Positions 1-5,668 of a stretch of 5,668 nt of DNA are shown piece by piece. The translations under genes were made by a program, and so were the position numbers. The stretch covers positions 1 through 5,668 of the forward strand of contig VFHG01000163.1 of assembly GCA_009392075.1 (NCBI GenBank). The letters run 5' to 3'. Each line of letters starts with the position of its first letter. Positions within the stretch are counted from its first letter, which is position 1. The notes under the pieces were generated by a model. That model ran no database searches, was not told the origin of the DNA, and saw nothing but the letters and a program-made list of their open reading frames with translations. The stretch is from SAR202 cluster bacterium. Its GTDB lineage: Bacteria > Chloroflexota > Dehalococcoidia > UBA3495.

Positions 1-821
1 CGGTCGCCTGTGTGGTGGGAGAGACCCAGGGGGGCGAGGGCACAAACTTCTTGATGAAAAGCGGCTTTCGGACCGACATGGCGGTGGTTGCCGAACCATT
101 TGGCGCCAGCAACCTGGTTACCGTCCATTCCGGAATCGTCCACATGGCCATCCACACCTACGGCGTCACCGGGCATGTTCGCCAGCTTGAAGGGACCGTG
201 AACGCAGTAGTGAAGATGACGGGAATCATCAACGCTCTGCAAAAAGTTGAGTTTACCTATCAGCCTCGAGAAGACCTTCCAGACCTGCCCAAACTTAACA
301 TTGGCAGCGTAATCGGCGGTTTAGGCCAGGATTACATCCTGGTGGAACCTCCGTACATTCCCGATATGTGCACCATCATCGTGGACGTCCATTTCCTGCC
401 GGGCCAGACGGTGGAAGGCATCGTTGCCGACATCCGCGAAGTCGTGGACCCATTGCTGGCAGAGGACCCAGAGTTATCCTATGAGATCGAGATTCCACCA
501 CCGGAATTCTTCAAGGGCCGGCGCCGCCTGGTTATGGACCCGTTGGATGTGCCCCGTGACGAGGAAATAGTCCAAGCCGTGGCCCGTAGCCACCAAGACG
601 TAACAGGACAACCGCCCAAGGCGATCGGGACGGTGTTGCCCTTCTCGTACACCGCCAATGACACCTGCCATCTCTGGAACGCCGGTATACCCTGTTTACT
701 GTACGGGCCGGCCGTCGTCCGAGGAGGGGGTGGAGAGGACGACAGTTGCGTCATAATCAGCGAAATGGTTCAGTGTACCAAGGTGCTGGCCCTCACCGCC
801 CTAGACATCTGCAAAACATAA
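1..821 (+). CDS. M20-family ArgE/DapE-like metallohydrolase, 5'-truncated, non-canonical metal site
   Basis: The frame is open from the window edge (first full codon at position 3), so the N-terminal part, about 150 residues including the usual HxD metal motif, lies outside. The GTG at 12 is internal, because the upstream residues VAC already fit the family. Numbering from that codon: VVGETQGGEGT (residues 1-11) matches the EExGGxGT block, AEP at 27-29 matches the metal-binding Glu block, and GVTGHVRQ with His55 is the lid/dimerisation-domain His. DVHFLPGQT matches the DxRxxPG strand, and GIPCLLYGP near the end matches the GIPtxxxGPG block. Family members remove acyl or aminoacyl groups from small amides using two zinc or cobalt ions. 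Here the second Glu of EE is Thr5, the Arg of DxRxxPG is His, and no His follows the GPG-like block. Family assignment is firm; substrate is unknown and catalysis by the usual route is doubtful. The DUF1028 gene follows 59 nt downstream. Confidence 0.85.
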   Translation, partial: VACVVGETQGGEGTNFLMKSGFRTDMAVVAEPFGASNLVTVHSGIVHMAIHTYGVTGHVRQLEGTVNAVVKMTGIINALQKVEFTYQPREDLPDLPKLNIGSVIGGLGQDYILVEPPYIPDMCTIIVDVHFLPGQTVEGIVADIREVVDPLLAEDPELSYEIEIPPPEFFKGRRRLVMDPLDVPRDEEIVQAVARSHQDVTGQPPKAIGTVLPFSYTANDTCHLWNAGIPCLLYGPAVVRGGGGEDDSCVIISEMVQCTKVLALTALDICKT

Positions 822-867
822 ATTCCGCGTCCGCTGTAAACAAACCCTAGCTGTAGTTTCAGACCAT

Positions 868-874
868 GAGGAGG
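868..874 (+). promoter_or_regulatory. Ribosome binding site setting the DUF1028 start
   Basis: GAGGAGG lies 6 nt before the ATG at 881. It overlaps the third base of an earlier in-frame ATG at 866, which has no purine-rich site in front of it. This favours translation from 881. Confidence 0.7.
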
Positions 875-880
875 CTGTCC

Positions 881-1588
881 ATGGGGGTCATCCCAGGCAT
901 CGAGTTCAATACTTTCTCCATCACCGGCCGGTGCTCCCGGACCGGGATGCTGGGCATCGCAATCACCACCAGTGACATCACTGTCGGTTCCCGTTGCCCT
1001 TACGTGAAGTCCTCGGTCGGAGCCGTTGCTACCCAGGCGTCTACCGACCCCGGCTTGGGCCCATTTGCCTTGAATCTATTGCAACTTGGCTACTCGGCCA
1101 GCGGAGCTCTCCAGCAGTTGGAGGCCAGCGACCCGCACATAGAGCGGCGTCAATTGGGGATTGTCGACCACAACGGCAACGCCGCCGCCAGAACCGGGGC
1201 CATGAACAATCAATGGGCCGGCCACATCACCGGAAAGGACCACGTCACCATGGGTAACGGTCTTGTTGGGGAAGGGGTGGTCAAAGAAATGGCCGACGTG
1301 TTCATGCATACTCCTGAACTGGATCTGGAAGAGCGCTTGTTGAGGTCTTTGGAGGCCGGGCAAAATGCCGGTGGGGAGGCTCAGGACTCGACCCCCTATC
1401 ACTCGGCTGCTTTGCTGGTCTACGGCGCGGACACGTTCTCCAGGGTTGATCTTCGGGTTGATGAGCATGCCACGGCGGTGGTGGAACTGCGGCGCCTCCT
1501 GGACATATTCGCGCCCAAGATCGAATACTTCGCTCTGCGCGCCACTGACCCGGAAGCGGCACAGGCAGATAAGGACGCGGTGGTCTGA
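881..1588 (+). CDS. DUF1028 family protein (predicted Ntn-hydrolase-like)
   Basis: The product is 235 residues. It begins with the family signature F-N-T-F-S-I (residues 9-14), then TGMLGIAI (21-28) and VGAVATQAS (46-54). These match the usual opening TFSIVARDPETGELGVAV followed by VGAVATQA. Later blocks also fit: LGIVDHNGNAAARTG (92-106), MGNGLVG (124-130), LEAGQNAGG (157-165), SAALLV (175-180) and VDLRVDEH (189-196) followed by ELRRL. The last four are the typical DUF1028 C-terminal half. The peptidoglycan-binding extension found on some members is absent. The family is generally placed with Ntn hydrolases, but its reaction is not known; it often sits beside M20 peptidases and amidases, as here. 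No signal peptide is seen, so it is probably cytoplasmic. The start at 881 is chosen for its Shine-Dalgarno; the ATG at 866 would add five residues. Family call firm, function open. Confidence 0.9.
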   Translation: MGVIPGIEFNTFSITGRCSRTGMLGIAITTSDITVGSRCPYVKSSVGAVATQASTDPGLGPFALNLLQLGYSASGALQQLEASDPHIERRQLGIVDHNGNAAARTGAMNNQWAGHITGKDHVTMGNGLVGEGVVKEMADVFMHTPELDLEERLLRSLEAGQNAGGEAQDSTPYHSAALLVYGADTFSRVDLRVDEHATAVVELRRLLDIFAPKIEYFALRATDPEAAQADKDAVV

Positions 1589-1601
1589 TCCGAAAGGATA
1601 G

Positions 1602-2642
1602 CTAAGGCATTGGTTCCAGCTTGATGGTTCGGCCGGTTTTGGCCGACTCCACCATGGCTTCAGTCAACTGCACCAACTTGAGGCCATGTGCCCCTGAGGA
1701 GGCCGGTTCACGGTCCTCGGCTATGGCCCGCTGGAAGTCCTCTACGTTCTTGGTCACGAGGTATACGAAGTCCGGCTCGTAGGCGACCGTAGTGTTCACC
1801 GTTTCGCTGGACACCCGCAGCTCTCCTTGCAGGCGCGGCCACGAACCGTCCGCCAGCATCACCTTGCCTTCGCTGCCGTAAAGGGCGACGTCGTTCTGGA
1901 ATTCAGGAAGGCGCATCCCGCAACACATTGTACCGATGGTTCCGCCATCGAAGCGCAGGGACATGGCAGCCAGGTTTTCCAGAGGCCTCTCTGGAGTTTG
2001 TCCGTCGGTGATGGCAGCAATCTCCACCACCTGTTGCCCCAATAAGAATTGCAGGTCGTCTATGGCGTGGACGCCAATGGTCGACATGGCAAAGGCGCCG
2101 CCGACCATCTTTGGATGCGTCCACCAATCCCGCAGCCCGGATCGGGGCTCCGGTTGGACGTTGCCCCGCTCGCCCTGACCGATCTGAGCCTGGGCGAGGG
2201 CGATCGTGCCCAGGGCGCCGTCGGCAACCAGCCGCCTGGTTTCTATGTGCCCTGGGTGGTGCCGTAGGTGTAACCCCACACCTAGCTTAACGCCCCGTTT
2301 TCGGCAAACCCGCATAGATTCGATACCTTCCGCCATGTTTAACGAAAGTGGCTTCTCCACCAGCACATGTTTGCCGGCGTTGGCGGCCATCACCGTATAC
2401 GGGCCATGCAGGTGGTTCGGCGAGGTAATGTAGACCGCGTCGATTCGCGAATCGCTCAGAACATCCTCAACTGAGGAGTAGGCGGTCTTGGCCCCGTGTT
2501 TCTCGGCGAAGGCTTCAGCCCTGCCTTGGTCCCGGCTGTGTACGGCCACTAACTCTGCGCCCTCGGCTTGGTTGATACCCGGAGCGCCTCTGGAGTCAGC
2601 AAAGTCGCCGGCGCTGATGATTGCCCACCCGATTGACATCAT
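1602..2642 (-). CDS. Gfo/Idh/MocA family NAD(P)-dependent oxidoreductase
   Basis: The product is 346 residues, normal length for the family. The N-terminal Rossmann fold spans about residues 4-120: a beta strand and nucleotide loop at 4-15, AVHSRD (33-38) ending strand 2 where NAD/NADP preference is set, VYITSPNHLH (70-79), and the hallmark EKP (96-98) with catalytic Lys97. The C-terminal alpha/beta domain carries GGAFAMSTIGVHAID (181-195) with the conserved catalytic His192. Family members oxidise or reduce hydroxyl groups on sugars, inositols and related compounds; the substrate here cannot be told. In the loop, the usual I-G-x-G is I-S-A-G (Ser10 for Gly). It starts with two adjacent ATG codons (2642 or 2639) and only a weak purine-rich site (GTGGG). 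It lies downstream of the amidase on the same strand with an 88-nt gap, so is probably the last gene of that operon. Its stop is 13 nt from that of the DUF1028 gene. Confidence 0.93.
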   Translation of the reverse strand: MMSIGWAIISAGDFADSRGAPGINQAEGAELVAVHSRDQGRAEAFAEKHGAKTAYSSVEDVLSDSRIDAVYITSPNHLHGPYTVMAANAGKHVLVEKPLSLNMAEGIESMRVCRKRGVKLGVGLHLRHHPGHIETRRLVADGALGTIALAQAQIGQGERGNVQPEPRSGLRDWWTHPKMVGGAFAMSTIGVHAIDDLQFLLGQQVVEIAAITDGQTPERPLENLAAMSLRFDGGTIGTMCCGMRLPEFQNDVALYGSEGKVMLADGSWPRLQGELRVSSETVNTTVAYEPDFVYLVTKNVEDFQRAIAEDREPASSGAHGLKLVQLTEAMVESAKTGRTIKLEPMP

Positions 2643-2724
2643 TCACCCACTTAAATATTTGCCTGCACCAATCGGCATTTGACGACGAAACGGGTCAACG
2701 CCCTGCGACCACGGCTTCTTGGCG

Positions 2725-2765
2725 AGGAGCCTATGCTCCTACACCGACTGCGGGGCGTAAGCCCT
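2725..2765. repeat. REP-like pair of hairpins over the amidase stop codon
   Basis: Two perfect short inverted repeats sit close together. AGGAGC (2725-2730) pairs with GCTCCT (2735-2740) around a 4-nt loop, and GGGC (2753-2756) pairs with GCCC (2761-2764) around GTAA, extendable by a G-T pair. The amidase stop (TAG on the minus strand, 2731-2733) lies in the first loop and the second hairpin is inside the coding end. A direct repeat CTTGGCGAG flanks the block at 2718-2726 and 2768-2776. No T-run follows on either strand, so this is not a standard intrinsic terminator. The look is that of a REP/BIME-type element, but copies elsewhere in the genome cannot be tested here. Confidence 0.4.
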
Positions 2766-4164
2766 GGCTTGGCGAGACTTTCTCATACCCATCCGCCACT
2801 TGGAACAGCAATCCCTCTTCAAAGGGGCCGGTGATGAACTGGACACCGATGGGCAGACCCGCGTGAGTGACACCGCAGGGAACGGTGATTGCCGGTAACC
2901 CGACGGCGTTGAAAGGGCTGGTGTTCCGGGAAACAAGTCCTGAACCCGGCCCTCTAACCCGGTGGTCTTCACCGTTAATCTTTATGTACTGGGCGTCGAT
3001 ACGGGGCGCGGGCACCGGAGCCGTCGGCGTGACCAGGAAGTCCACTTGCTGCATGACCTGGGCGTACTCTTCTTGGATCAAACGCTGGACTCTCAATGAT
3101 TTGGAGTAGTCTTTCCCCAACACGAACTGTCCGGGAATGGTGCGGTAAAAGACGTCGGGGCCGTAATCCTCCCGGTGGGATTTCAGGAATGGCTCATGGG
3201 TGACGACGCCATCGGCCATCGCGGAGATCCGCATCGCGCCAATGTACTCCATCATGGGCAGGCTGACCTCTCGGAGTACAACTCCCAATTCCGCCAGGGC
3301 GGCTATGCTTCCCCGGACCGCCGATTCGACTTCGCTATCAAGCATGTCGAAATAATGGTTGGAGGGGATCCCCATCTTCAGTCCCTTGAGGTTCTTTCCA
3401 AGGTAGGCGGTGTAATCAGGCACCGGGACCGGCACTGTGCTCGGGTCCAATGGGTCGTTACCGGCAAGGACCTGGAGCACCAGGGCGCTGTCGGCCACTG
3501 ACCGCGTCATCGGGCCGATGTGGTCGCCGTTGAAGCTGGTGACCATTAAGCCACGCTGGCTGACTCGTCCGTAGCTCTGTTTGAGACCGACAACGCCGCA
3601 GAACGTTCCCGGCAAACGGACAGACCCTCCCAAGTCGGTGCCCAGGGATGCGAAAGTTACACTGGCGGCAACGTTGGCGCCGCCGCCACCGCTGGAGCCT
3701 CCGGGGATATGGGCAAGTCCCCAGGGATTGTGTACGGCTCCGTAATGAGGATTGTTGGATGTCGCTCCGGCGGCGAACTCCTCCAAGTTCTCTTTGCCGA
3801 TGAAGATCGCCCCGGCGTCCCGGCAACGGACCACCACCTCTGCGTCTTCTTCCGGCACGTGATCGGCCAATACCTTAGAGCCCACAGTAGTGGTGATCCC
3901 GGCGGTTGCCAGGTTATCTTTCAAGCCAATCGGAATGCCATGAAGCGGGCCACGGTATTCGCCACGGGAGATGGCAGCTTCCGATTCTCGGGCTTGGCCC
4001 ATGGCCTGTTCATGAAGAATGGTAATGAACGAGTTCAACGTGGGTTGCAACCGGTCCGCCTCGGCTAGGGCGGCCTCGGTCAACTCCACCGGGGAAACCT
4101 CTTTGTTTTGGATCTTGGGCGCCAATTCAGCTATGGTCATCCGCAGCAGATCGGAGTTCGACAT
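2731..4164 (-). CDS. Amidase-signature family amidohydrolase
   Basis: The product is 477 residues, the usual size for a single-domain amidase-signature enzyme. The full catalytic triad is present: Lys82 in GIPIGLKDN (76-84), the cis-Ser Ser157 in PGGSSGGGGA (154-163), and nucleophile Ser181 in GTDLGGSVRLPGTFCGVVGLK (175-195, read with its Gly-rich oxyanion loop). The 24-residue spacing of the two serines matches fatty-acid amide hydrolase (217 and 241). DHIGPMTRSVAD follows, and PAITVPCG with GLPIGVQFI marks the C-terminal part. The reaction is hydrolysis of a carboxamide to acid plus ammonia or amine; substrate unknown, cytoplasmic by lack of a signal. It resembles GatA, but no gatB lies here, so tRNA amidation is not supported. 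The start is well set by GGAGAGG 8 nt upstream. A GatC-like gene precedes it by 64 nt. The last ~12 residues are encoded within a hairpin repeat and may be an altered tail. Confidence 0.95.
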   Translation of the reverse strand: MSNSDLLRMTIAELAPKIQNKEVSPVELTEAALAEADRLQPTLNSFITILHEQAMGQARESEAAISRGEYRGPLHGIPIGLKDNLATAGITTTVGSKVLADHVPEEDAEVVVRCRDAGAIFIGKENLEEFAAGATSNNPHYGAVHNPWGLAHIPGGSSGGGGANVAASVTFASLGTDLGGSVRLPGTFCGVVGLKQSYGRVSQRGLMVTSFNGDHIGPMTRSVADSALVLQVLAGNDPLDPSTVPVPVPDYTAYLGKNLKGLKMGIPSNHYFDMLDSEVESAVRGSIAALAELGVVLREVSLPMMEYIGAMRISAMADGVVTHEPFLKSHREDYGPDVFYRTIPGQFVLGKDYSKSLRVQRLIQEEYAQVMQQVDFLVTPTAPVPAPRIDAQYIKINGEDHRVRGPGSGLVSRNTSPFNAVGLPAITVPCGVTHAGLPIGVQFITGPFEEGLLFQVADGYEKVSPSQGLRPAVGVGA

Positions 4165-4172
4165 GATCTAGA

Positions 4173-4179
4173 CCTCTCC
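4173..4179 (-). promoter_or_regulatory. Ribosome binding site of the amidase gene
   Basis: The minus strand reads GGAGAGG, 8 nt before the ATG at 4164. It fixes the amidase start and shows independent translation from the small gene upstream. Confidence 0.7.
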
Positions 4180-4228
4180 GGGTATGTTTTTTAGGAATAG
4201 GAAATCGGCGAATTTGGCCCGGCAGCAG

Positions 4229-4411
4229 CTATTCCGGAATGTGCATGAGCCGGCCGGAGAAAACATCCGACAGGTCCAAGTCTTCCAATTTTTTGAGTTC
4301 GGCAAAATACGATTCCAACTCCGGGCGGACCAACTCCAGTTCCTCGTCGGACAGCTCTATACCGTTGTAATCTCGTATCATCGCCTTCAAGGTCTCATTC
4401 GAGATCGACAT
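4229..4411 (-). CDS. Small GatC/AtzG-like protein, putative amidase partner subunit
   Basis: The product is 60 residues, very acidic and predicted helical. Residues 4-14 form a first helix. The stretch GIELSDEELE (17-26) followed by a second helix to about residue 45 and DLDLSDVFSG (44-53) has the layout of GatC: LxLSxEExxxxxxxLxxILxxxxxLxxxDTxGVxP. GatC is the small subunit that wraps GatA in the tRNA amidotransferase; AtzG is a GatC-like partner of the amidase AtzE. The gene is directly upstream of an amidase on the same strand (64-nt gap), which supports a partner role. It is shorter than GatC (about 95 residues) and ends in RLMHIPE without the usual C-terminal half. The start at 4411 is chosen because AAGGGAG lies 6 nt upstream; a start at 4456 would add 15 residues but lacks such a site. 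Similarity is by pattern only, so the partner role is inferred. Confidence 0.72.
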   Translation of the reverse strand: MSISNETLKAMIRDYNGIELSDEELELVRPELESYFAELKKLEDLDLSDVFSGRLMHIPE

Positions 4412-4417
4412 TTTCAT

Positions 4418-4424
4418 CTCCCTT
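4418..4424 (-). promoter_or_regulatory. Ribosome binding site deciding the start of the GatC-like gene
   Basis: The minus strand reads AAGGGAG, 6 nt before the ATG at 4411. The in-frame ATG at 4417 directly abuts this site and is too close to use, and the ATG at 4456 has no comparable motif. Confidence 0.65.
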
Positions 4425-4435
4425 GCTTGGCTGTC

Positions 4436-4448
4436 GCGCTCATAGCGC
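4436..4448. promoter_or_regulatory. Inverted repeat in the leader of the GatC-like/amidase operon
   Basis: GCGCT and AGCGC form a perfect 5-bp inverted repeat around CAT, 11 nt upstream of the ribosome binding site of the GatC-like gene on the minus strand. It could be an operator half-site pair or a small leader hairpin. The short arms make chance occurrence possible. Confidence 0.3.
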
Positions 4449-4492
4449 AACCTCAAGTGATAACGGAGAGTTTAAGCCGGGTCAGTGCAGAA

Positions 4493-4516
4493 AGCCAGTG
4501 ATCAAAGAGTCTGGCT
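4493..4516. promoter_or_regulatory. Inverted repeat in the divergent intergenic region, possible operator
   Basis: AGCCAG (4493-4498) and CTGGCT (4511-4516) are perfect inverted 6-bp arms separated by 12 nt, which include the palindrome TGATCA (4499-4504). It lies between two divergently read genes, a usual place for a dimeric regulator to bind. No regulator gene is in the window. Confidence 0.3.
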
Positions 4517-4549
4517 ATGACCGCCCATCGCCAAGTTTCCGTTTCTTTG

Positions 4550-4579
4550 TTGGACAACCATGTCTACCACCTGTAAATT
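4550..4579 (+). promoter_or_regulatory. Weak sigma-70-type promoter candidate for the DinB-like gene
   Basis: TTGGAC (4550-4555) resembles a -35 box and TAAATT (4574-4579) matches four of six -10 positions with an 18-nt spacer. It sits some 40 nt before the start codon in the intergenic region, which is the reasonable place, but the match is poor. Confidence 0.2.
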
Positions 4580-4615
4580 AGTGCCCTGCAATAATCGGGA
4601 CTTGGAGTCAAACTG

Positions 4616-5140
4616 ATGTCAGCTACTGAAACTGCCCTGTCTGCCCTTGAGCGAAACTGGGGCATGGTGGACAAAGCCCTGGAAGATGTGGACGACGCGA
4701 TGCTAGGCGACCGACCCAATAAGGAATCAAACTCAATGGGATGGCTCCTTTGGCACATGACCAGGATTGTTGACCGCTTTACCCATACGTGGTGCCAAGA
4801 TGCTCCCCAACTGTGGATCAAGGACGGTTGGTACGCGAAATTCGGTCTAGACGATGACCTCAACAATACGGGAGGAGGTTGGACCAAGGAGCAGGTCGCG
4901 TCATGGCAGCTTCCGCCCAAGGAATCGATCGTGGGCTACTATGAAGCAGTCAAGAGTGCAGCTAAGAAATATTTTGAGTCCCTGTCTGCTTCTGATCTGG
5001 AACGCCAGCTCGAGATTCCTCCCCGCCTACCGATGTCTGTCGGCACGTTCTTGGGGATCGTGGTCTTCGACAACTGTGTCCATGGCGGACAGATCGCCTA
5101 CCTCAGAGGTTATTACAAAGGTATGGGCTGGTTCCTATAA
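4616..5140 (+). CDS. DinB-like (DinB_2/DUF664-type) four-helix-bundle protein
   Basis: The product is 174 residues, typical for this fold. GWLLWHMTRIVDRF (42-55) is the second-helix block with metal-ligand His47, and NCVHGGQIAYLRG (153-165) is the fourth-helix block with His156 and the characteristic GQIxxLRG ending. DinB-like proteins are metal-binding bundles; some act as thiol-dependent (mycothiol or bacillithiol) transferases or maleylpyruvate isomerase relatives, most have no known role. The usual fourth-helix pattern is HxxxH; here the first position is Asp152, so the three-His metal set would be His-Asp-His. GGAG at 4604-4607, 8 nt upstream, supports the ATG at 4616. The upstream neighbour is divergent, so the gene has its own promoter. 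A GH43-like gene follows 55 nt downstream on the same strand. Confidence 0.85.
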   Translation: MSATETALSALERNWGMVDKALEDVDDAMLGDRPNKESNSMGWLLWHMTRIVDRFTHTWCQDAPQLWIKDGWYAKFGLDDDLNNTGGGWTKEQVASWQLPPKESIVGYYEAVKSAAKKYFESLSASDLERQLEIPPRLPMSVGTFLGIVVFDNCVHGGQIAYLRGYYKGMGWFL

Positions 5141-5183
5141 TCCGGGCCAAGCTCAAGATTTAACCCTCCGACACCAGCTATTT

Positions 5184-5191
5184 GGAGAAGG
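5184..5191 (+). promoter_or_regulatory. Ribosome binding site of the GH43-like gene
   Basis: GGAGAAGG lies 4 nt before the ATG at 5196 (8 nt counted from GGAG). It supports a real translation start for the frameshifted gene that follows. Confidence 0.6.
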
Positions 5192-5195
5192 CTAA

Positions 5196-5668
5196 ATGCG
5201 CGTTACCCGTCTCATCGATGCCCCGATAATCACCTCCGGCCTCCATCCAAGCATCGGAGAGAACATCCAAGGTCCATCTCTGTCTGCGTGCCCGATTGGG
5301 TCGCCGCTCCGCTCGGGGAATACTACCTCTACTTCGCTGACCACAAAGGGAGCTACATCCGGCTGGCTTATGCCGATGATCTAAAAGGGCCGTGGATGGT
5401 GCATCCGCCTGGGAGTCTGCAACTTGCCGACTCGCTTTTCCTCACCGAGCCGCCGGATGCCCCTCAGGAAGCCGTGGAGGAGATCAAGAAACAGCGGTTG
5501 GCGTCGAGTGGTCCCGAGACGATGCAACACGACATCTTGACCGAGTTGACCACGCCCCACATCGCATCCTCCGATGTGCACGCCGATACCGTCGACGAGG
5601 CTATCGTGATGTATTTTCACGGTCTTGAAGGTCTTGGCCGACAGGTGACCCGCGTGGCCACTTATCCG
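5196..5668 (+). pseudogene. GH43-like beta-propeller protein, frameshifted near 5283 and cut by the window end
   Basis: The first frame from ATG 5196 gives MRVTRLIDAPIITSGL then HPSIGENIQGPSL, and would stop at 5382. From 5285 another frame continues the same protein: CVPDWVAAPLGEYYLYFADH, then KGSYIRLAYADDLKGPW, SLQLADS, TPHIASSDVHAD, IVMYFHG and QVTRVATYP, open to the end of the window. Joined, these give the expected N-terminal part of a protein related to GH43/arabinanase-type five-bladed propellers (YYLYFADHxGxYIRLAYADxLxGPW and HIASxDVH are typical). One base is missing between 5283 and 5285; a codon such as ATC there would restore GPSLICVPDW. The spot is a tandem TCTGTCTG (5279-5286), prone to slippage. 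This is either a true inactivating mutation or a sequencing or assembly error. Substrate is unknown, and whether members of this subgroup cleave glycans is uncertain. Confidence 0.75.

Noticed and set aside
866..880. ATG at 866 as the DUF1028 start
   Set aside because: No Shine-Dalgarno precedes it, and the GAGGAGG that overlaps it is correctly spaced for the ATG at 881.
1076..1562. Long minus-strand open frames opposite the DUF1028 gene
   Set aside because: They are composition-driven shadows; the plus strand carries clear DUF1028 motifs throughout and the minus frames resemble no family.
1588..1599. ATCC-GAAA-GGAT hairpin between the convergent stop codons as a terminator
   Set aside because: The stem is only 4 bp with a GNRA-type loop and no T-run follows on either strand.
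4165..4228. A-run in the minus-strand gap between the GatC-like and amidase genes as a terminator
   Set aside because: No stable GC-rich stem precedes it and, on the transcribed minus strand, the run is A rather than T.
2731..4411. Amidase plus GatC-like gene as a GatCAB tRNA amidotransferase
   Set aside because: No gatB is present, and the small protein is shorter than GatC; a catabolic amidase with partner fits better.
5381..5628. Open frames on both strands in the last 250 bases as separate genes
   Set aside because: The plus frame starting at 5285 encodes the recognisable continuation of the GH43-like protein through this whole stretch.

Overview
The window is about 5.7 kb of gene-dense bacterial DNA with moderately high GC, six protein genes and one broken gene. 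It has no RNA genes, CRISPR arrays or recognisable insertion sequences. The gene families present (M20 metallopeptidase-like, DUF1028, Gfo/Idh/MocA oxidoreductase, amidase-signature hydrolase, DinB-like, GH43-like beta-propeller) and their sequence style suggest an environmental Chloroflexota bacterium, for example the Dehalococcoidia/SAR202 type. That placement is inference from family resemblance; no phylogenetic marker is present. Shine-Dalgarno sequences are clear before five of the six start codons visible in the window.

Layout. (1) Positions 1-1588, plus strand: the 3' part of an M20-family ArgE/DapE-like hydrolase, then a DUF1028 protein 59 nt downstream, probably co-transcribed. (2) Positions 1602-4424, minus strand: a likely operon read right to left, made of a 60-residue GatC-like small protein, an amidase-signature enzyme with an intact Ser-Ser-Lys triad, and a Gfo/Idh/MocA oxidoreductase. 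It meets the DUF1028 gene tail to tail with only 13 nt between stop codons. (3) Positions 4412-4615: a divergent intergenic region with two inverted repeats and a weak promoter candidate. (4) Positions 4616-5668, plus strand: a DinB-like protein, then a GH43-like beta-propeller gene that carries a one-base frameshift near 5283 and runs off the window.

How the genes may work together. Two C-N hydrolases (M20-like and amidase), a DUF1028 protein and a sugar/alcohol-type dehydrogenase would fit breakdown of amide- or acyl-amino-containing organic compounds, but no substrate can be named from sequence. The two points most worth following are the GatC-like partner encoded just upstream of a stand-alone amidase, which recalls AtzG-AtzE, and the M20-like protein, which lacks several residues normally needed for a two-metal site.
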